NCBI RefSeq assembly: GCF_003261635.1
Contig: NZ_QFXK01000022.1
Coordinates: 186,001 to 250,000, forward strand
From: Kribbella monticola
GTDB lineage: Bacteria > Actinomycetota > Actinomycetes > Propionibacteriales > Kribbellaceae
DNA length: 64,000 nucleotides
Direction of reading: 5' to 3'
The stretch's first letter is position 1. Each line of letters opens with the position of its first letter. Below the pieces are notes generated by a model. It was not told the DNA's origin. It did not search any database and worked only from the letters and a program-made list of their open reading frames with translations. The position numbers were made by a program, and so were the translations under genes. Below are positions 41,275 to 50,131 of this stretch, one piece after another.

Positions 41275-42048
41275 CGCGGCGAGAAGGGCGTCGGCCAATG
41301 GCCGGTAGCCGTGGTCGTTCGGGTGGAAGAGGTCGGGGGCGAGCTTGCCGCGCCACGGTGGGCGGACGTGACGGGAGACCTCGGCCACCGGAAGGCCGCG
41401 TTCGAGCGCGGTCGCATGGATCGTCCGGTTGAGGGCGGCGACGTACGGGCTGCAGATGCCGCCGACCAGCCAGAACCTGTCCGGCAGCAGCAGATCCATC
41501 ACGACCGAGGTCGACGGCAGCCGGTGGATGAGCTGACGAAGGTTGCCGTGCACCTTCTTCGGAGCGCTGCCGAGGATGTCGTTGCTGCCGATCCCACACG
41601 TGACGAGGTCCGGCTCGGTGCCGAGCGCTTCGAGCAACGGCAGCTGGTCGTTGAGCACATGCGCGGCCTGAGCGCCGGCGCGGGAGAGGTTGAGGATGCG
41701 CCAGGGACGATGCGACCGGCCGTTCAAGACGTGCAGCACCTGACCGACGTACCCGTGCAGCGGTGAGCTGGCGCCAAGACCTTGAGCAGTCGAGTCGCCC
41801 AGCACCACCCAGAGCGGACCGTCACCGGTGCGGGCAACCGAGTTCTGCTCAGTCCAGTACTCCGCGAACGTCCGCGCCTGGACATCGACGAAGGCCACTC
41901 CGTCGCACCAACGCCGGAAGGCACGCCGAGACGTCATCCGCTCGGCGTCACCCCAGCGCACGACCAGTTGGTGCAGGACACCGATGGGCGTGGTGTGGTC
42001 CTGCTCGCTGCGCTCGTAGTGCCGCTCCGCCGTTCCCAATAACGCCAT
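41248..42048 (-). CDS. SGNH/GDSL-family hydrolase
   Basis: 266 residues. Block I carries the nucleophile serine (WVVLGDSTAQGLGASS), block III the oxyanion Asn (CGIGSNDILG) and block V the Asp-His pair (PDLFHPNDHGYRPLAD). There is no signal peptide; an N-terminal extension of about 75 residues precedes the catalytic domain. The family hydrolyses esters of lipids, acetylated sugars or thioesters, and the substrate is not evident. Its start region (42049-42149) has no clear sigma-70 promoter. It is separated from the same-strand glgX by about 100 bases. Confidence 0.88.
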   Translation of the reverse strand: MALLGTAERHYERSEQDHTTPIGVLHQLVVRWGDAERMTSRRAFRRWCDGVAFVDVQARTFAEYWTEQNSVARTGDGPLWVVLGDSTAQGLGASSPLHGYVGQVLHVLNGRSHRPWRILNLSRAGAQAAHVLNDQLPLLEALGTEPDLVTCGIGSNDILGSAPKKVHGNLRQLIHRLPSTSVVMDLLLPDRFWLVGGICSPYVAALNRTIHATALERGLPVAEVSRHVRPPWRGKLAPDLFHPNDHGYRPLADALLAALPSTVAQY

Positions 42049-42149
42049 TCAGGCCCCCTCCGGACATCACTTCACCGCCGGACCACTGGAGGTGTCCCGG
42101 ACGTGAACAGTTGGTGACGAACGAAGGTACCCGAGCTAGGTGAACAACT

Positions 42150-44255
42150 TCAGAGCGCGCGGAGCAGCACCAGGCAGCGGGGCGCGAGGGGAACGACGGC
42201 GTTGGCCTCGACCTCGGTGGCGCCGCTTCCGGACGTGTCGAGTACGACCTCGTACGCCGGGGCCCAGGAGGCGTCGGGGACGACGACCTCGCGGGTCTCG
42301 GCGGTGGCGTTGAGGGCGAGCAGGAACGAGTTGTCCACCGGAACGTTGCCCTCGGCATCGGTTCCGCGGATGGCGTCGCCGGCCAGGAACATCCCGATCG
42401 TGCGGAGATTGCCGTCGTGCCAGTCGGCCTCGGTCATCTCCCCGCCGTGCGGCGCGATCCAGGACAGGTCCTTGCGGCCGCCCGGGACGACCGGCTGACC
42501 GGAGAAGTAGTGCCATTGCCGCAACGCCGGGTGGGCCGAACGCAGCGCCAGCAGCTTCTTGGTCAACTCCAGATGGTCCGACCACGAGGACAACAGCGTC
42601 CAGTCGAACCAGGAGGTCTCGTTGTCCTGGCAGTAGGCGTTGTTGTTCCCGTGCTGGGTGCGCCCGCACTCGTCGCCGGCGGTGATCATCGGTACGCCGG
42701 TGGACAGCACCAGCGTCGCCATCAGGTTCGCCATCTGCCGTCTGCGCAACGCGATCACGCCCGGGTCGTCGGTCTCGCCTTCGACCCCGCAGTTCCAGGA
42801 CCGGTTGTCGTCGGTGCCGTCCCGGTTGTCCTCCTGGTTCTGCTCGTTGTGCTTGTGGTTGTAGGAGACCAGGTCGCGCAGGGTGAACCCGTCGTGCGCG
42901 GTGACGAAGTTGATCGAGGCATACGGGTAGCGCCCGTCGTCGCCGTACAGGTCGCTGGAGCCGGACAGCCGGTAGGCGAGATCCTGCACGCCGTACGACG
43001 ACGTCCGCCAGACGTCTCGGACCGAGTCGCGGAACTTGCCGTTCCACTCCGACCACGGCGTACCGAAGTTGCCGACCTGGTAGCCGAAGTTGCCGACGTC
43101 CCACGGCTCGGAGATCAGCTTGACCCGGCCGAGCACCGGATCGGCGGCGACCTCGGCGAGGAACGGATGGTTGACGGTGTCGACCTCGTGCCGTTCGTTG
43201 CGGATCAGCGTTACCGCGAGGTCGAACCGGAACCCGTCGACGCCCATCTCCTCGACCCAGTAGCGCAGCGAGTCCATCACCAGCCGGCGGACTTGCGGGT
43301 GCGACGTGTCGACGGAATTCCCGGTGCCGGTCACGTCGTACATCGCGCCGCCCTGGGTGAGCCGGTAGTACGCGCGGTTGTCGATGCCGCGGAAGCTCAG
43401 CGTCGGCCCGTCGAACCCGCCCTCGGCCGTGTGGTTGTAGACCACGTCGAGGATGACCTCGATCCCCGCGGCGTGGAATGCGGCGACCATCGCCTTGAAC
43501 TCGGCGACCTGCTCACCCAGCGAGCCCGACGAGGAGTACGGCGCATGCGGGGCGAAGAAGTTCAGCGTGTTGTAACCCCAGTAGTTGGGCAGCCCACGTG
43601 CCGCGATGGCCGGCTCTGTGAGGAAGTGATGGATCGGCAACAACTCGACCGACGTGATGCCCAGGTCGACCAGATACGCGATCACGGACGGATGCGCGAG
43701 CCCGGCGTACGTCCCGCGCTGATGCTCCGGTACGTCGGGGTGCAGCTTGGTGAAACCTTTCGTGTGCAGCTCGTAGATGACCGTCTCGGTCCACGGCACC
43801 GGCCGGCTGATCGGTGGTGGTGGCTCGGAGGACGCGACGACCACACCGACCGGGACGTGCCCGGCGGAGTCACCCTCGGAGGAGTCGTAGATCAGCGGGC
43901 TGCCGAAGTCGAGCGATCCGTCCACCGCGCGCGCATACGGATCGAGCAGGAGCTTGGCCGGGTTGAACCGCAGTCCGTGGGTCGGGTCGAACGGACCGTG
44001 CACCCGGTACCCGTACCGCTGGCCGGGGCCGACGTCCGGGACGAAGCCGGTCCAGTACTCGCCGGTGTGCACCAGGTCGAGGTTGCGCTGGCTGCCGTCA
44101 GGAGCGATCAGGGCGAGCTCGACGCGCTCGGCCGCGGGAGCCCACAACGTGAAAGTGGTGCCGTCGTGCTGGACCACCGCGCCCAGCCGTGGGTCCGGGT
44201 GGGGGGCGGGGCCGAGCTCGTTCGGGGCGGCGGTGGCTTCGGTCACCCGGCACAT
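42150..44255 (-). CDS. glgX: Glycogen debranching enzyme (GlgX type)
   Basis: 701 residues from ATG 44255; GTG 44246 is an alternative and ATG 44291 would run into the upstream gap. It hydrolyses alpha-1,6 branches of phosphorylase-limited glycogen. A CBM48 (GTTFTLWAPAAERVELALI) precedes the GH13 barrel with the nucleophile in GVDGFRFDLAVTLIRN, the acid in VKLISEPWDVGNFG and the third Asp in VTAHDGFTLRDLVSYNHKHN. The adjacent NEQNQEDNRDGTDDN run is typical of GlgX/TreX. It completes the glucan breakdown route with GlgP, encoded about 7 kb away. It is divergent from the first Gfo/Idh gene. Confidence 0.96.
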   Translation of the reverse strand: MCRVTEATAAPNELGPAPHPDPRLGAVVQHDGTTFTLWAPAAERVELALIAPDGSQRNLDLVHTGEYWTGFVPDVGPGQRYGYRVHGPFDPTHGLRFNPAKLLLDPYARAVDGSLDFGSPLIYDSSEGDSAGHVPVGVVVASSEPPPPISRPVPWTETVIYELHTKGFTKLHPDVPEHQRGTYAGLAHPSVIAYLVDLGITSVELLPIHHFLTEPAIAARGLPNYWGYNTLNFFAPHAPYSSSGSLGEQVAEFKAMVAAFHAAGIEVILDVVYNHTAEGGFDGPTLSFRGIDNRAYYRLTQGGAMYDVTGTGNSVDTSHPQVRRLVMDSLRYWVEEMGVDGFRFDLAVTLIRNERHEVDTVNHPFLAEVAADPVLGRVKLISEPWDVGNFGYQVGNFGTPWSEWNGKFRDSVRDVWRTSSYGVQDLAYRLSGSSDLYGDDGRYPYASINFVTAHDGFTLRDLVSYNHKHNEQNQEDNRDGTDDNRSWNCGVEGETDDPGVIALRRRQMANLMATLVLSTGVPMITAGDECGRTQHGNNNAYCQDNETSWFDWTLLSSWSDHLELTKKLLALRSAHPALRQWHYFSGQPVVPGGRKDLSWIAPHGGEMTEADWHDGNLRTIGMFLAGDAIRGTDAEGNVPVDNSFLLALNATAETREVVVPDASWAPAYEVVLDTSGSGATEVEANAVVPLAPRCLVLLRAL

Positions 44256-44292
44256 TGTGCCCAAGAGCGGCCTTGGATGCTTCAAGGGCACA

Positions 44293-44312
44293 TAATAAAG
44301 TTTCCTCCATTA
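44293..44312 (+). promoter_or_regulatory. Possible operator before the Gfo/Idh pair
   Basis: TAAT (44293-44296) and ATTA (44309-44312) bracket AAAGTTTCCTCC, an AT-rich island in an otherwise G+C-rich gap 24 bases before the ATG. The AAAGTTTCC core resembles half-sites described for ROK-family sugar regulators. CATAAT at 44291-44296 could also be a -10 box. The assignment is tentative. Confidence 0.3.
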
Positions 44313-44335
44313 CTCAGGACAAAGTCGAGGCCAGC

Positions 44336-45361
44336 ATGGGTGAACCGGAACTGACCGGCTTGACGGTCGGGCTGATCGGCGCGGGCAACATCGCGCACGT
44401 GCACGTCGCGGCCTGGAAGGCGCTGGGTGCCCGGGTGTTGGTGCATTCGCATGCGGGTGCCGCCGAGCTCGCCACGCAGTACGGGCTGGAGGCGGTGGAT
44501 TCGCTGGACGCGTTGTTCGGCGAGGTGGAGTTCGTCGACATCGTCACGCCGTCGGCGACGCACAAGGAGATCACGCTGGCCGCGATCAAGGCCGGCCGTG
44601 ACGTGATCTGCGAGAAACCACTGACGCTGACCGCCGCGGACTCCCGCGAGCTGTCCGAGGCGGCGACCGCGGCCGGCGTACGGATTTATCCCGCTCACGT
44701 CGTGCGGTTCTTCCCGGCCTACGCCGCTGCGCATGCTGCCGTGCTCGAAGGTCGCATCGGCCCGGTCGCGGTCGCCCGGTTCTTCCGCGCGGCCAGTACG
44801 CCGGCCGCCAGAGGCTGGTACCGCGACGTCGCGCGCTCCGGCGGCGTGATCATGGATCTGATGGTGCACGACCTCGATCAGGCCCGGTGGATCTGCGGCG
44901 AGGTCACCAGCGTGTACGCCGTCCAGAGTCCGCCGTCGGTCGACGGGATCAGCCCCGTCAACGTGGCGGCGCATGTGACGCTGACGCACGAGGGCGGGGC
45001 GATCAGTCACCTGCGAGCGACCTGGGGAGCCGAGGGGACCGAGTTCCGGTCCGGGTTCTCGATCGCCGGCGCCACCGGCGTACTGGAGTACTCCTCGGCC
45101 GAGGACACCGGGTTCGCCGAGGAGTTGCAGGACGACGCGTCGACCGGCGACCTGCTGATCCCGTCGTCGACGCTCTACGAGAGTCCTTATCTCACCCAGT
45201 TGCGGGAGCTCGCCGGCGCGCTGCGGGGCGGGCCCGAGCCGCGCGTGGTGGCCGATGACGGGATCGCCGCGGTGTATCTGGCCGAGGCCGCGCGCGAATC
45301 GATGACGACCGGCCGCGCTGTGGACATGAGCACATTCACTCCGTCAGGAGCATCGGCATGA
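44336..45361 (+). CDS. Gfo/Idh/MocA-family NAD(P)-dependent oxidoreductase, first copy
   Basis: 341 residues from ATG 44336 with GAGG five bases upstream. The N-terminal Rossmann fold (TVGLIGAGNIAHVHVAAWKA) includes the conserved CEKPLTLT catalytic lysine block, and the C-terminal domain carries GGVIMDLMVHDLDQARW with the active-site aspartate and histidine. The family oxidises or reduces sugars, inositols or related polyols with NAD(P). The stop overlaps the second Gfo/Idh gene (ATGA). The paired enzymes suggest two steps on one sugar or inositol derivative, but no transporter or regulator adjoins them to identify it. Confidence 0.92.
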   Translation: MGEPELTGLTVGLIGAGNIAHVHVAAWKALGARVLVHSHAGAAELATQYGLEAVDSLDALFGEVEFVDIVTPSATHKEITLAAIKAGRDVICEKPLTLTAADSRELSEAATAAGVRIYPAHVVRFFPAYAAAHAAVLEGRIGPVAVARFFRAASTPAARGWYRDVARSGGVIMDLMVHDLDQARWICGEVTSVYAVQSPPSVDGISPVNVAAHVTLTHEGGAISHLRATWGAEGTEFRSGFSIAGATGVLEYSSAEDTGFAEELQDDASTGDLLIPSSTLYESPYLTQLRELAGALRGGPEPRVVADDGIAAVYLAEAARESMTTGRAVDMSTFTPSGASA

Positions 45362-46395
45362 AGGTTGCGATCGCGTCGTTCGCCCACACCCATGCGTCGT
45401 CGTACGCGCGGCTGCTCGCCGGGATGCCCGACATCGAGGTGCTGACGGCCGACCCCGATGGTGCCGCGGCACCCGACGCCGGGCCGCGTGGCGCTGCCTT
45501 CGCGGGGAAGCTGGGCGTGCCCTACGTCGACTCGTACGACGAACTCTTCGGCTGGGGACCGGATGCGGTCGTGGTGACGAGCGAGAACTCGCTGCATCGC
45601 GGGCTGGTCGAGCGAGCGGCCGCAGTCGGGGCGCATGTGCTTTGTGAGAAGCCGCTTGCCACCGAGGTCGTCGACGGCGAGGCGATGCTCGCGGCGTGCG
45701 AGGCGGCCGGGGTGATCCTGATGACGGCGTACCCGGTGCGCTTCGCACCGTCGTACGGGCGGCTCCGGGCGATGGTCGAAGCGGGGCGCCTCGGCGAGGT
45801 GTTCGCGGTGATCGGGACGAACAACGGGAAGATCCCGTACGCGCAGCGGCAGTGGTTCACCGATGCGGCGTACGCGGGCGGGGGAGCACTGGTGGATCAC
45901 ACCGTGCACTGCGCCGACCTGATCGACGGGCTGACCGGTGGGGTCGAGGCGACGCGCGTGTACGCGGCGGCGAACCGGGTGCTGCACCAGGACAAAGGCG
46001 TGGAGGTCGAGACCGGCGGGCTGGTCACCATCACGTACGCGAACGGGCTGTTGGCGACCATCGACTGCTCGTGGAGCGTGCCGGACAACGGGCCGACGTG
46101 GGGTGGCGTGACGCTGCAGGTCACCGGTACGAACGGCTCGGTGGAGATCGCCCCGTTCCTGCCTCATGTCGGCGGCACGGATGCCGAGGGCGAGGTGTTC
46201 ATCCCGGTCGGCGGCGACCTGGACGGGATGATGCTCGGCGAGTTCCTTGCTGCGGTGCGCTCTTCCGGTCCGGCGGTTGCCGGCAAGCCGCCTGCGGTGG
46301 TGCCGCAACCCGACGGCGAGGTGGGGTTGCGGACGCTGAAGATCGTCGATGCCGCCCGCCGCTCGGCCCGGTCGGGGCAGCCCGTCGACCTGTAG
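45358..46395 (+). CDS. Gfo/Idh/MocA-family NAD(P)-dependent oxidoreductase, second copy
   Basis: 345 residues, translationally coupled to the preceding gene. It begins MKVAIASFAHTHASSYARLL, where the usual GxGxxG loop is replaced by SFAHTHA, a variant common in the MviM-like branch. The catalytic lysine block CEKPLATE and the histidine motif GGALVDHTVHCADLI remain. A late NGLLATIDCSWSVPDN strand is typical of the C-terminal domain. The unusual N-terminal loop may alter cofactor preference. It shares only the general family pattern with its neighbour, so this is probably not a recent duplicate. Confidence 0.9.
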   Translation: MKVAIASFAHTHASSYARLLAGMPDIEVLTADPDGAAAPDAGPRGAAFAGKLGVPYVDSYDELFGWGPDAVVVTSENSLHRGLVERAAAVGAHVLCEKPLATEVVDGEAMLAACEAAGVILMTAYPVRFAPSYGRLRAMVEAGRLGEVFAVIGTNNGKIPYAQRQWFTDAAYAGGGALVDHTVHCADLIDGLTGGVEATRVYAAANRVLHQDKGVEVETGGLVTITYANGLLATIDCSWSVPDNGPTWGGVTLQVTGTNGSVEIAPFLPHVGGTDAEGEVFIPVGGDLDGMMLGEFLAAVRSSGPAVAGKPPAVVPQPDGEVGLRTLKIVDAARRSARSGQPVDL

Positions 46396-46485
46396 CGACG
46401 GCACCTCGTAGTACGACTGGGGCGACTGGTCCGGTAGCGTGCCCCGGGATGTGACCGGTGGGTAGGGCCTGACTGGAGGAGCGAG

Positions 46486-47265
46486 ATGGGCGAGTTCGTC
46501 AATCTGACGGTGAGTGACGGGGTCGGGACGATCCGGCTGGATCGGCCGAAGATGAACGCGCTCAACGTGCAGGTCCAGGACGAGATCCGCGCCGCCGCCG
46601 AGCAGGCAGCGGCCGACGACGCCGTCCGCGCCGTGGTGATCTACGGCGGCGAGCGGGTGTTCGCGGCCGGGGCGGACATCAAGGAGATGGCCGACATGTC
46701 GTACGGCGACATGGTCAAGCGCTCGGGTCCGCTGCAGGCCTCGTTGTCGGCGGTCGCCGCGATCCCGAAGCCGACCGTTGCCGCGATCACCGGATATGCG
46801 CTCGGCGGCGGTTGCGAGCTCGCGCTGTGCGCCGACTACCGGATCGCCGCCGAGGACGCGAAGCTCGGCCAGCCCGAGATCCTGCTCGGAATCATCCCCG
46901 GCGCCGGTGGCACCCAGCGGCTGTCCCGGCTGGTCGGTCCGTCGAAGGCCAAGGACATCATCTACACGGGCCGGTTCGTCGACGCCGCCGAGTCGCTCCA
47001 GATCGGGCTCGTCGACAAGGTCGTGCCCGCGGCGGAGGTGTACGACGCGGCCGTCGCGTGGGCCTCGCAGTTCTCGCGTGGCGCCGCGCTTGCGTTGAGA
47101 GCTGCCAAGGAGGCGATCGATGCCGGCCTCGGGGTCGACCTGAACACCGGTCTGGAGATCGAGCGCCAGCAGTTCGCGGCTCTCTTCGCCACCGAGGACC
47201 GAAGCATCGGGATGAAGTCTTTCGTCGAGAACGGCCCGGGCAAGGCCGAGTTCAAGGGAATCTGA
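46486..47265 (+). CDS. Enoyl-CoA hydratase/isomerase
   Basis: 259 residues from ATG 46486 after GGAGGA. It is a crotonase fold with the first oxyanion region FAAGADIKEMADMSYGDM and the second ALGGGCELALCADYRIA. The two catalytic glutamates are in the expected places (one in GQPEILLGIIPGAGGTQR), so it likely adds water to trans-2-enoyl-CoA in fatty-acid oxidation. The stop overlaps the start of a methyltransferase gene (TGATG), an unusual partner for a beta-oxidation enzyme. It may alternatively serve a CoA-ester step in a lipid or secondary pathway. Confidence 0.92.
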   Translation: MGEFVNLTVSDGVGTIRLDRPKMNALNVQVQDEIRAAAEQAAADDAVRAVVIYGGERVFAAGADIKEMADMSYGDMVKRSGPLQASLSAVAAIPKPTVAAITGYALGGGCELALCADYRIAAEDAKLGQPEILLGIIPGAGGTQRLSRLVGPSKAKDIIYTGRFVDAAESLQIGLVDKVVPAAEVYDAAVAWASQFSRGAALALRAAKEAIDAGLGVDLNTGLEIERQQFAALFATEDRSIGMKSFVENGPGKAEFKGI

Positions 47266-48212
47266 TGACTACTGCAGGACCGAAGCCCGCTGCCTCCGCC
47301 GAGGAGGTCGAGGCCGCGTGGAACGACAACAAGCTCGCCCAGGTGCTCTATCACGACTGGGAGGCGTCCACGTATGACGAGAAGTGGTCGATCTCGTACG
47401 ACGAACGCTGCGTCGACTACGCCCGCGACCGGTTCACCGACGTCGCCGGCTCCGACGGCTGGCCGTACGGCAAGTCGCTCGAGATCGGCGCCGGCACCGG
47501 TTTCTTCACGCTGAACCTCAAACTGGCCGGCGTACTCGCCGAGGCGCACGTCACCGACCTGTCGCCCGGCATGGTCGAGGCCGCCAAGCGGAACGCGGAC
47601 ACCCTCGGCTTCGCGATCGAGGGCAAGGTCGCCGACGCCGAGAAACTCCCGTACGACGACGACACCTTCGACCTCGTCATCGGGCACGCCGTCATCCACC
47701 ACATCCCCGACGTCGAACTCGCCTTCCGCGAAATGCTCCGCGTCCTCAAGCCGGGCGGCCGCTTCGTCATCTGCGGCGAACCGACCCGGTACGGCGATTA
47801 CGTGGCGCGCCGGCTCTCCCGGTTCACCTGGTGGGCGACCACCAACGTGACCAAGCTGCCCGCGCTGAGCCACTGGCGCCGGCCGCAGGCGGAACTCGAC
47901 GAGTCCTCGCGGGCGGCCGCTCTCGAGGCCGTAGTGGACCTACACACGTTCGACCCGGACACGCTGGCCCGCACGGCCGAGCGGGCGGGCGCGACCGGCG
48001 TACGGACCGTCACGGAGGAGTTGCTCGCGGCCTGGGTCGGCTGGCCGATCCGGACCTTCGAGGCCGCCGTACCGGAGAGCAAGCTCGGCTTCGGCTGGCG
48101 GATGTTCGCCTACAAGTCCTGGCTCCAGCTGTCCAAGGTCGACAAGGTGCTCGCTCAGGTAGTCCCCGACGAGCTCTACTACAACGTGTCGATCACCGGA
48201 GTGAAGCCCTAG
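47265..48212 (+). CDS. Class I SAM-dependent methyltransferase
   Basis: 315 residues from ATG 47265, within the preceding stop codon. The SAM-binding motif I reads GKSLEIGAGTGFFTLNL, motif II includes ADAEKLPYDDDTFDLVIGHA, and HHIPDVELAFREMLRVLKPG follows, as in UbiE/menaquinone-like methyltransferases. A C-terminal region of about 120 residues (WVGWPIRTFEAAVPESKLGF...) beyond the core may bind a lipid or polyketide. The acceptor is unknown. It is second in a run with the enoyl-CoA hydratase, a hexapeptide acyltransferase and a membrane protein. Confidence 0.88.
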   Translation: MTTAGPKPAASAEEVEAAWNDNKLAQVLYHDWEASTYDEKWSISYDERCVDYARDRFTDVAGSDGWPYGKSLEIGAGTGFFTLNLKLAGVLAEAHVTDLSPGMVEAAKRNADTLGFAIEGKVADAEKLPYDDDTFDLVIGHAVIHHIPDVELAFREMLRVLKPGGRFVICGEPTRYGDYVARRLSRFTWWATTNVTKLPALSHWRRPQAELDESSRAAALEAVVDLHTFDPDTLARTAERAGATGVRTVTEELLAAWVGWPIRTFEAAVPESKLGFGWRMFAYKSWLQLSKVDKVLAQVVPDELYYNVSITGVKP

Positions 48213-48232
48213 AACGTGCGCATAATGGACGG

Positions 48233-49081
48233 ATGCGCTTGCTGACCGCGGCGAATCTGCGCTGGGTGGTGCGCCACCGGGCGTGGACGCCGTACTACCT
48301 GAAACGGTACTGGCGCTTCGCGGTGTTCAAGCTGCGGCACCGGCACGTGGTCACCGAGGGATTCGTCTTCCTCGGCAAGAAACTGGAGATCGTTGCCAGA
48401 CCGGGGCACGGCCGGCTCATCCTGGGCAAGTGGGTGCACCTGGGCGACGAGACCCGGTTGCGGGCGCACGAAGGCACGCTGCGGATCGGCGACAAGGTGG
48501 TGTTCGCCCGCGATGTGACGGTGAACTGCTACCTGGACATCGAGATCGGCGCCTCCACGCTGATCGCCGACTGGACCTACATCTGCGACTTCGACCACAA
48601 GACCGAGGACCTCGGCCTGCCGATCAAGGACCAGGGGCTGGTCAAGTCGCCGGTCCGGATCGGCCCGGACTGCTGGCTGGCCACGAAGGTGACCGTCACG
48701 CGCGGGGCCGATATCGGCCGTGGGGTGGTGATCGGAGCCAATAGCGTTGCCCGGGGCAACATTCCGCCGTACTCCGTGGCGGCCGGGATCCCGGCGGTGG
48801 TGGTCCGCGACCGGGTCAGCAGGTACGAGGCGGAGGCGGAGCGCCGGGCCTACCTGGAGAAACTGGCGCAGGCCAACGAGGAGACCGCGGCCCGCCTGCG
48901 CGCGGGAGCGCCCGTAGTACCGGCTGGTGGGGGAGCGGACGAGGGGGCCGACGCGCCGTCGGGTAACGGATCACCTACCAGTGGTGATAAAGCAGATGTG
49001 ACCAGGGGGTTCTCAAGTTACTCGCCAGTCGGGCACTATGTCCCGGACGTCGTCGTCGGAGAGGAGAAGCAGCGTGGCTGA
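48233..49081 (+). CDS. Hexapeptide-repeat (left-handed beta-helix) acyltransferase
   Basis: 282 residues from ATG 48233. CATAAT lies six bases upstream and no Shine-Dalgarno is obvious, so translation may be leaderless. A basic N-terminus (RWVVRHRAWTPYYLKRYWRF) precedes the trimeric acetyltransferase core with hexapeptide turns (IGDKVVFARDVTVNCYLDIE, IGRGVVIGANSVARGNIPPY) and the catalytic histidine region FDHKTED. The C-terminal 60 residues are a disordered Gly/Ala/Asp tail. It would O-acetylate a sugar or cell-surface polymer using acetyl-CoA. It ends inside the next gene by eight bases. Confidence 0.85.
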   Translation: MRLLTAANLRWVVRHRAWTPYYLKRYWRFAVFKLRHRHVVTEGFVFLGKKLEIVARPGHGRLILGKWVHLGDETRLRAHEGTLRIGDKVVFARDVTVNCYLDIEIGASTLIADWTYICDFDHKTEDLGLPIKDQGLVKSPVRIGPDCWLATKVTVTRGADIGRGVVIGANSVARGNIPPYSVAAGIPAVVVRDRVSRYEAEAERRAYLEKLAQANEETAARLRAGAPVVPAGGGADEGADAPSGNGSPTSGDKADVTRGFSSYSPVGHYVPDVVVGEEKQRG

Positions 49082-50054
49082 CGTGAACCGGCAGCCGAGT
49101 CTCGACCAGGCTGCTGCCGACGGCTCCATCACGGGCGCGCGGCACCGGGCGGTCGAACCGGTGCCGATTGTCGCCGACAGTGTCGACGTCGCTACGTTGG
49201 ACGGTGTGGACGACGTGTTGCCGGTCCCGGTACCAGGTGTGCGGCGCAGATTGACGCCGCGTCCGGTCCCGGGCAACAAGCGGAAGAAGCCGCCGGTGCT
49301 GGGACCGGCGGTGGATGAGGAACCGACCCCGGCTGAGGAGATGGACGACGTGGGTACTCACGACGACAAGGCGGCTCCGGCCGCCGATGCCGAGAAGGCG
49401 GTGACACCGCCGGGCGTGGAGGCTGAGGAGACTCCGGCCGGCGCAACGGTCCGCGGCTCGACCGCGACGGCGACGAAGGCCGCCAAGCCGAAGACCGCCG
49501 CGGAGATCGTCGCGGCGCAGCGCGAACGCGAGAAAGCCGCCGCGGAGGCTGCCGCGGGGGCTGCCGGCGCGAAAACCGACGACACCTCGGCGACGACCCC
49601 GCTGACCCGGCAACCCGCCGCGGCCAGTACGCCGGCGGTCGGCAAACCGGCCACCGGTACGGCGGCGACAGGTGCCGTCGGCAACAAAACGGCCGTGAAG
49701 AAGACGGTGACGGCGAAGGTTGCTCCGAGCGCCAGTAAGGGCAAGGCGGCGATGTCGAGCGTCGGCACCGGCGTGAAGCAGGCCCGGAACCTGATCGCCT
49801 CGGTGATCTGGCTGATCGCCGTACTGGCCGCTGCCGTGCTGGCCCTCGGCGCGCTGTTCACCGCGCTCGACCAGGCGAACCAGAGCAACGAGATCGTCCG
49901 CTTCGTCCTCGATCGCGGGCACGACCTCGTCGGCCCCTTCAAGGACCTGTTCCGGCTGCAGACCGCGAAGAACACCCTGTTGGTCAACTGGGGCATCGCA
50001 GCCCTCGTCTACCTGATCGCCGGCAAGATCCTCGAACGCTTCATCCGGCCCTAG
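49074..50054 (+). CDS. Membrane protein with long disordered Ala/Thr/Lys-rich cytoplasmic region
   Basis: 326 residues from GTG 49074, preceded by GGAGAGGAGAAG; the start lies inside the end of the acyltransferase gene. Residues about 1-235 are low complexity (Ala, Thr, Pro, Lys) with a charged AQREREKAAAEAAAG stretch. Two membrane helices close the protein: about 239-264 (SVIWLIAVLAAAVLALGALF) and about 300-320 (WGIAALVYLIAGKI). I do not recognise the family. Coupling to the acyltransferase gene suggests a role at the cell envelope. The terminator hairpin follows directly. Confidence 0.7.
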   Translation: MADVNRQPSLDQAAADGSITGARHRAVEPVPIVADSVDVATLDGVDDVLPVPVPGVRRRLTPRPVPGNKRKKPPVLGPAVDEEPTPAEEMDDVGTHDDKAAPAADAEKAVTPPGVEAEETPAGATVRGSTATATKAAKPKTAAEIVAAQREREKAAAEAAAGAAGAKTDDTSATTPLTRQPAAASTPAVGKPATGTAATGAVGNKTAVKKTVTAKVAPSASKGKAAMSSVGTGVKQARNLIASVIWLIAVLAAAVLALGALFTALDQANQSNEIVRFVLDRGHDLVGPFKDLFRLQTAKNTLLVNWGIAALVYLIAGKILERFIRP

Positions 50055-50073
50055 GGCTTCGAGCGAGCAGCCA

Positions 50074-50116
50074 AAAGGAACGGCCCCGGATCACCAGGAT
50101 CCGGGGCCGTTCCTTT
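50074..50116. terminator. Long perfect hairpin between convergent genes
   Basis: A 19-base perfect stem, AAAGGAACGGCCCCGGATC (50074-50092) with its complement at 50098-50116, and a 5-base loop. The A-run on one side and T-run on the other suit termination in both directions between 50054 and 50132. Confidence 0.85.
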
Positions 50117-50131
50117 GGTTGCTGCGGGCAA

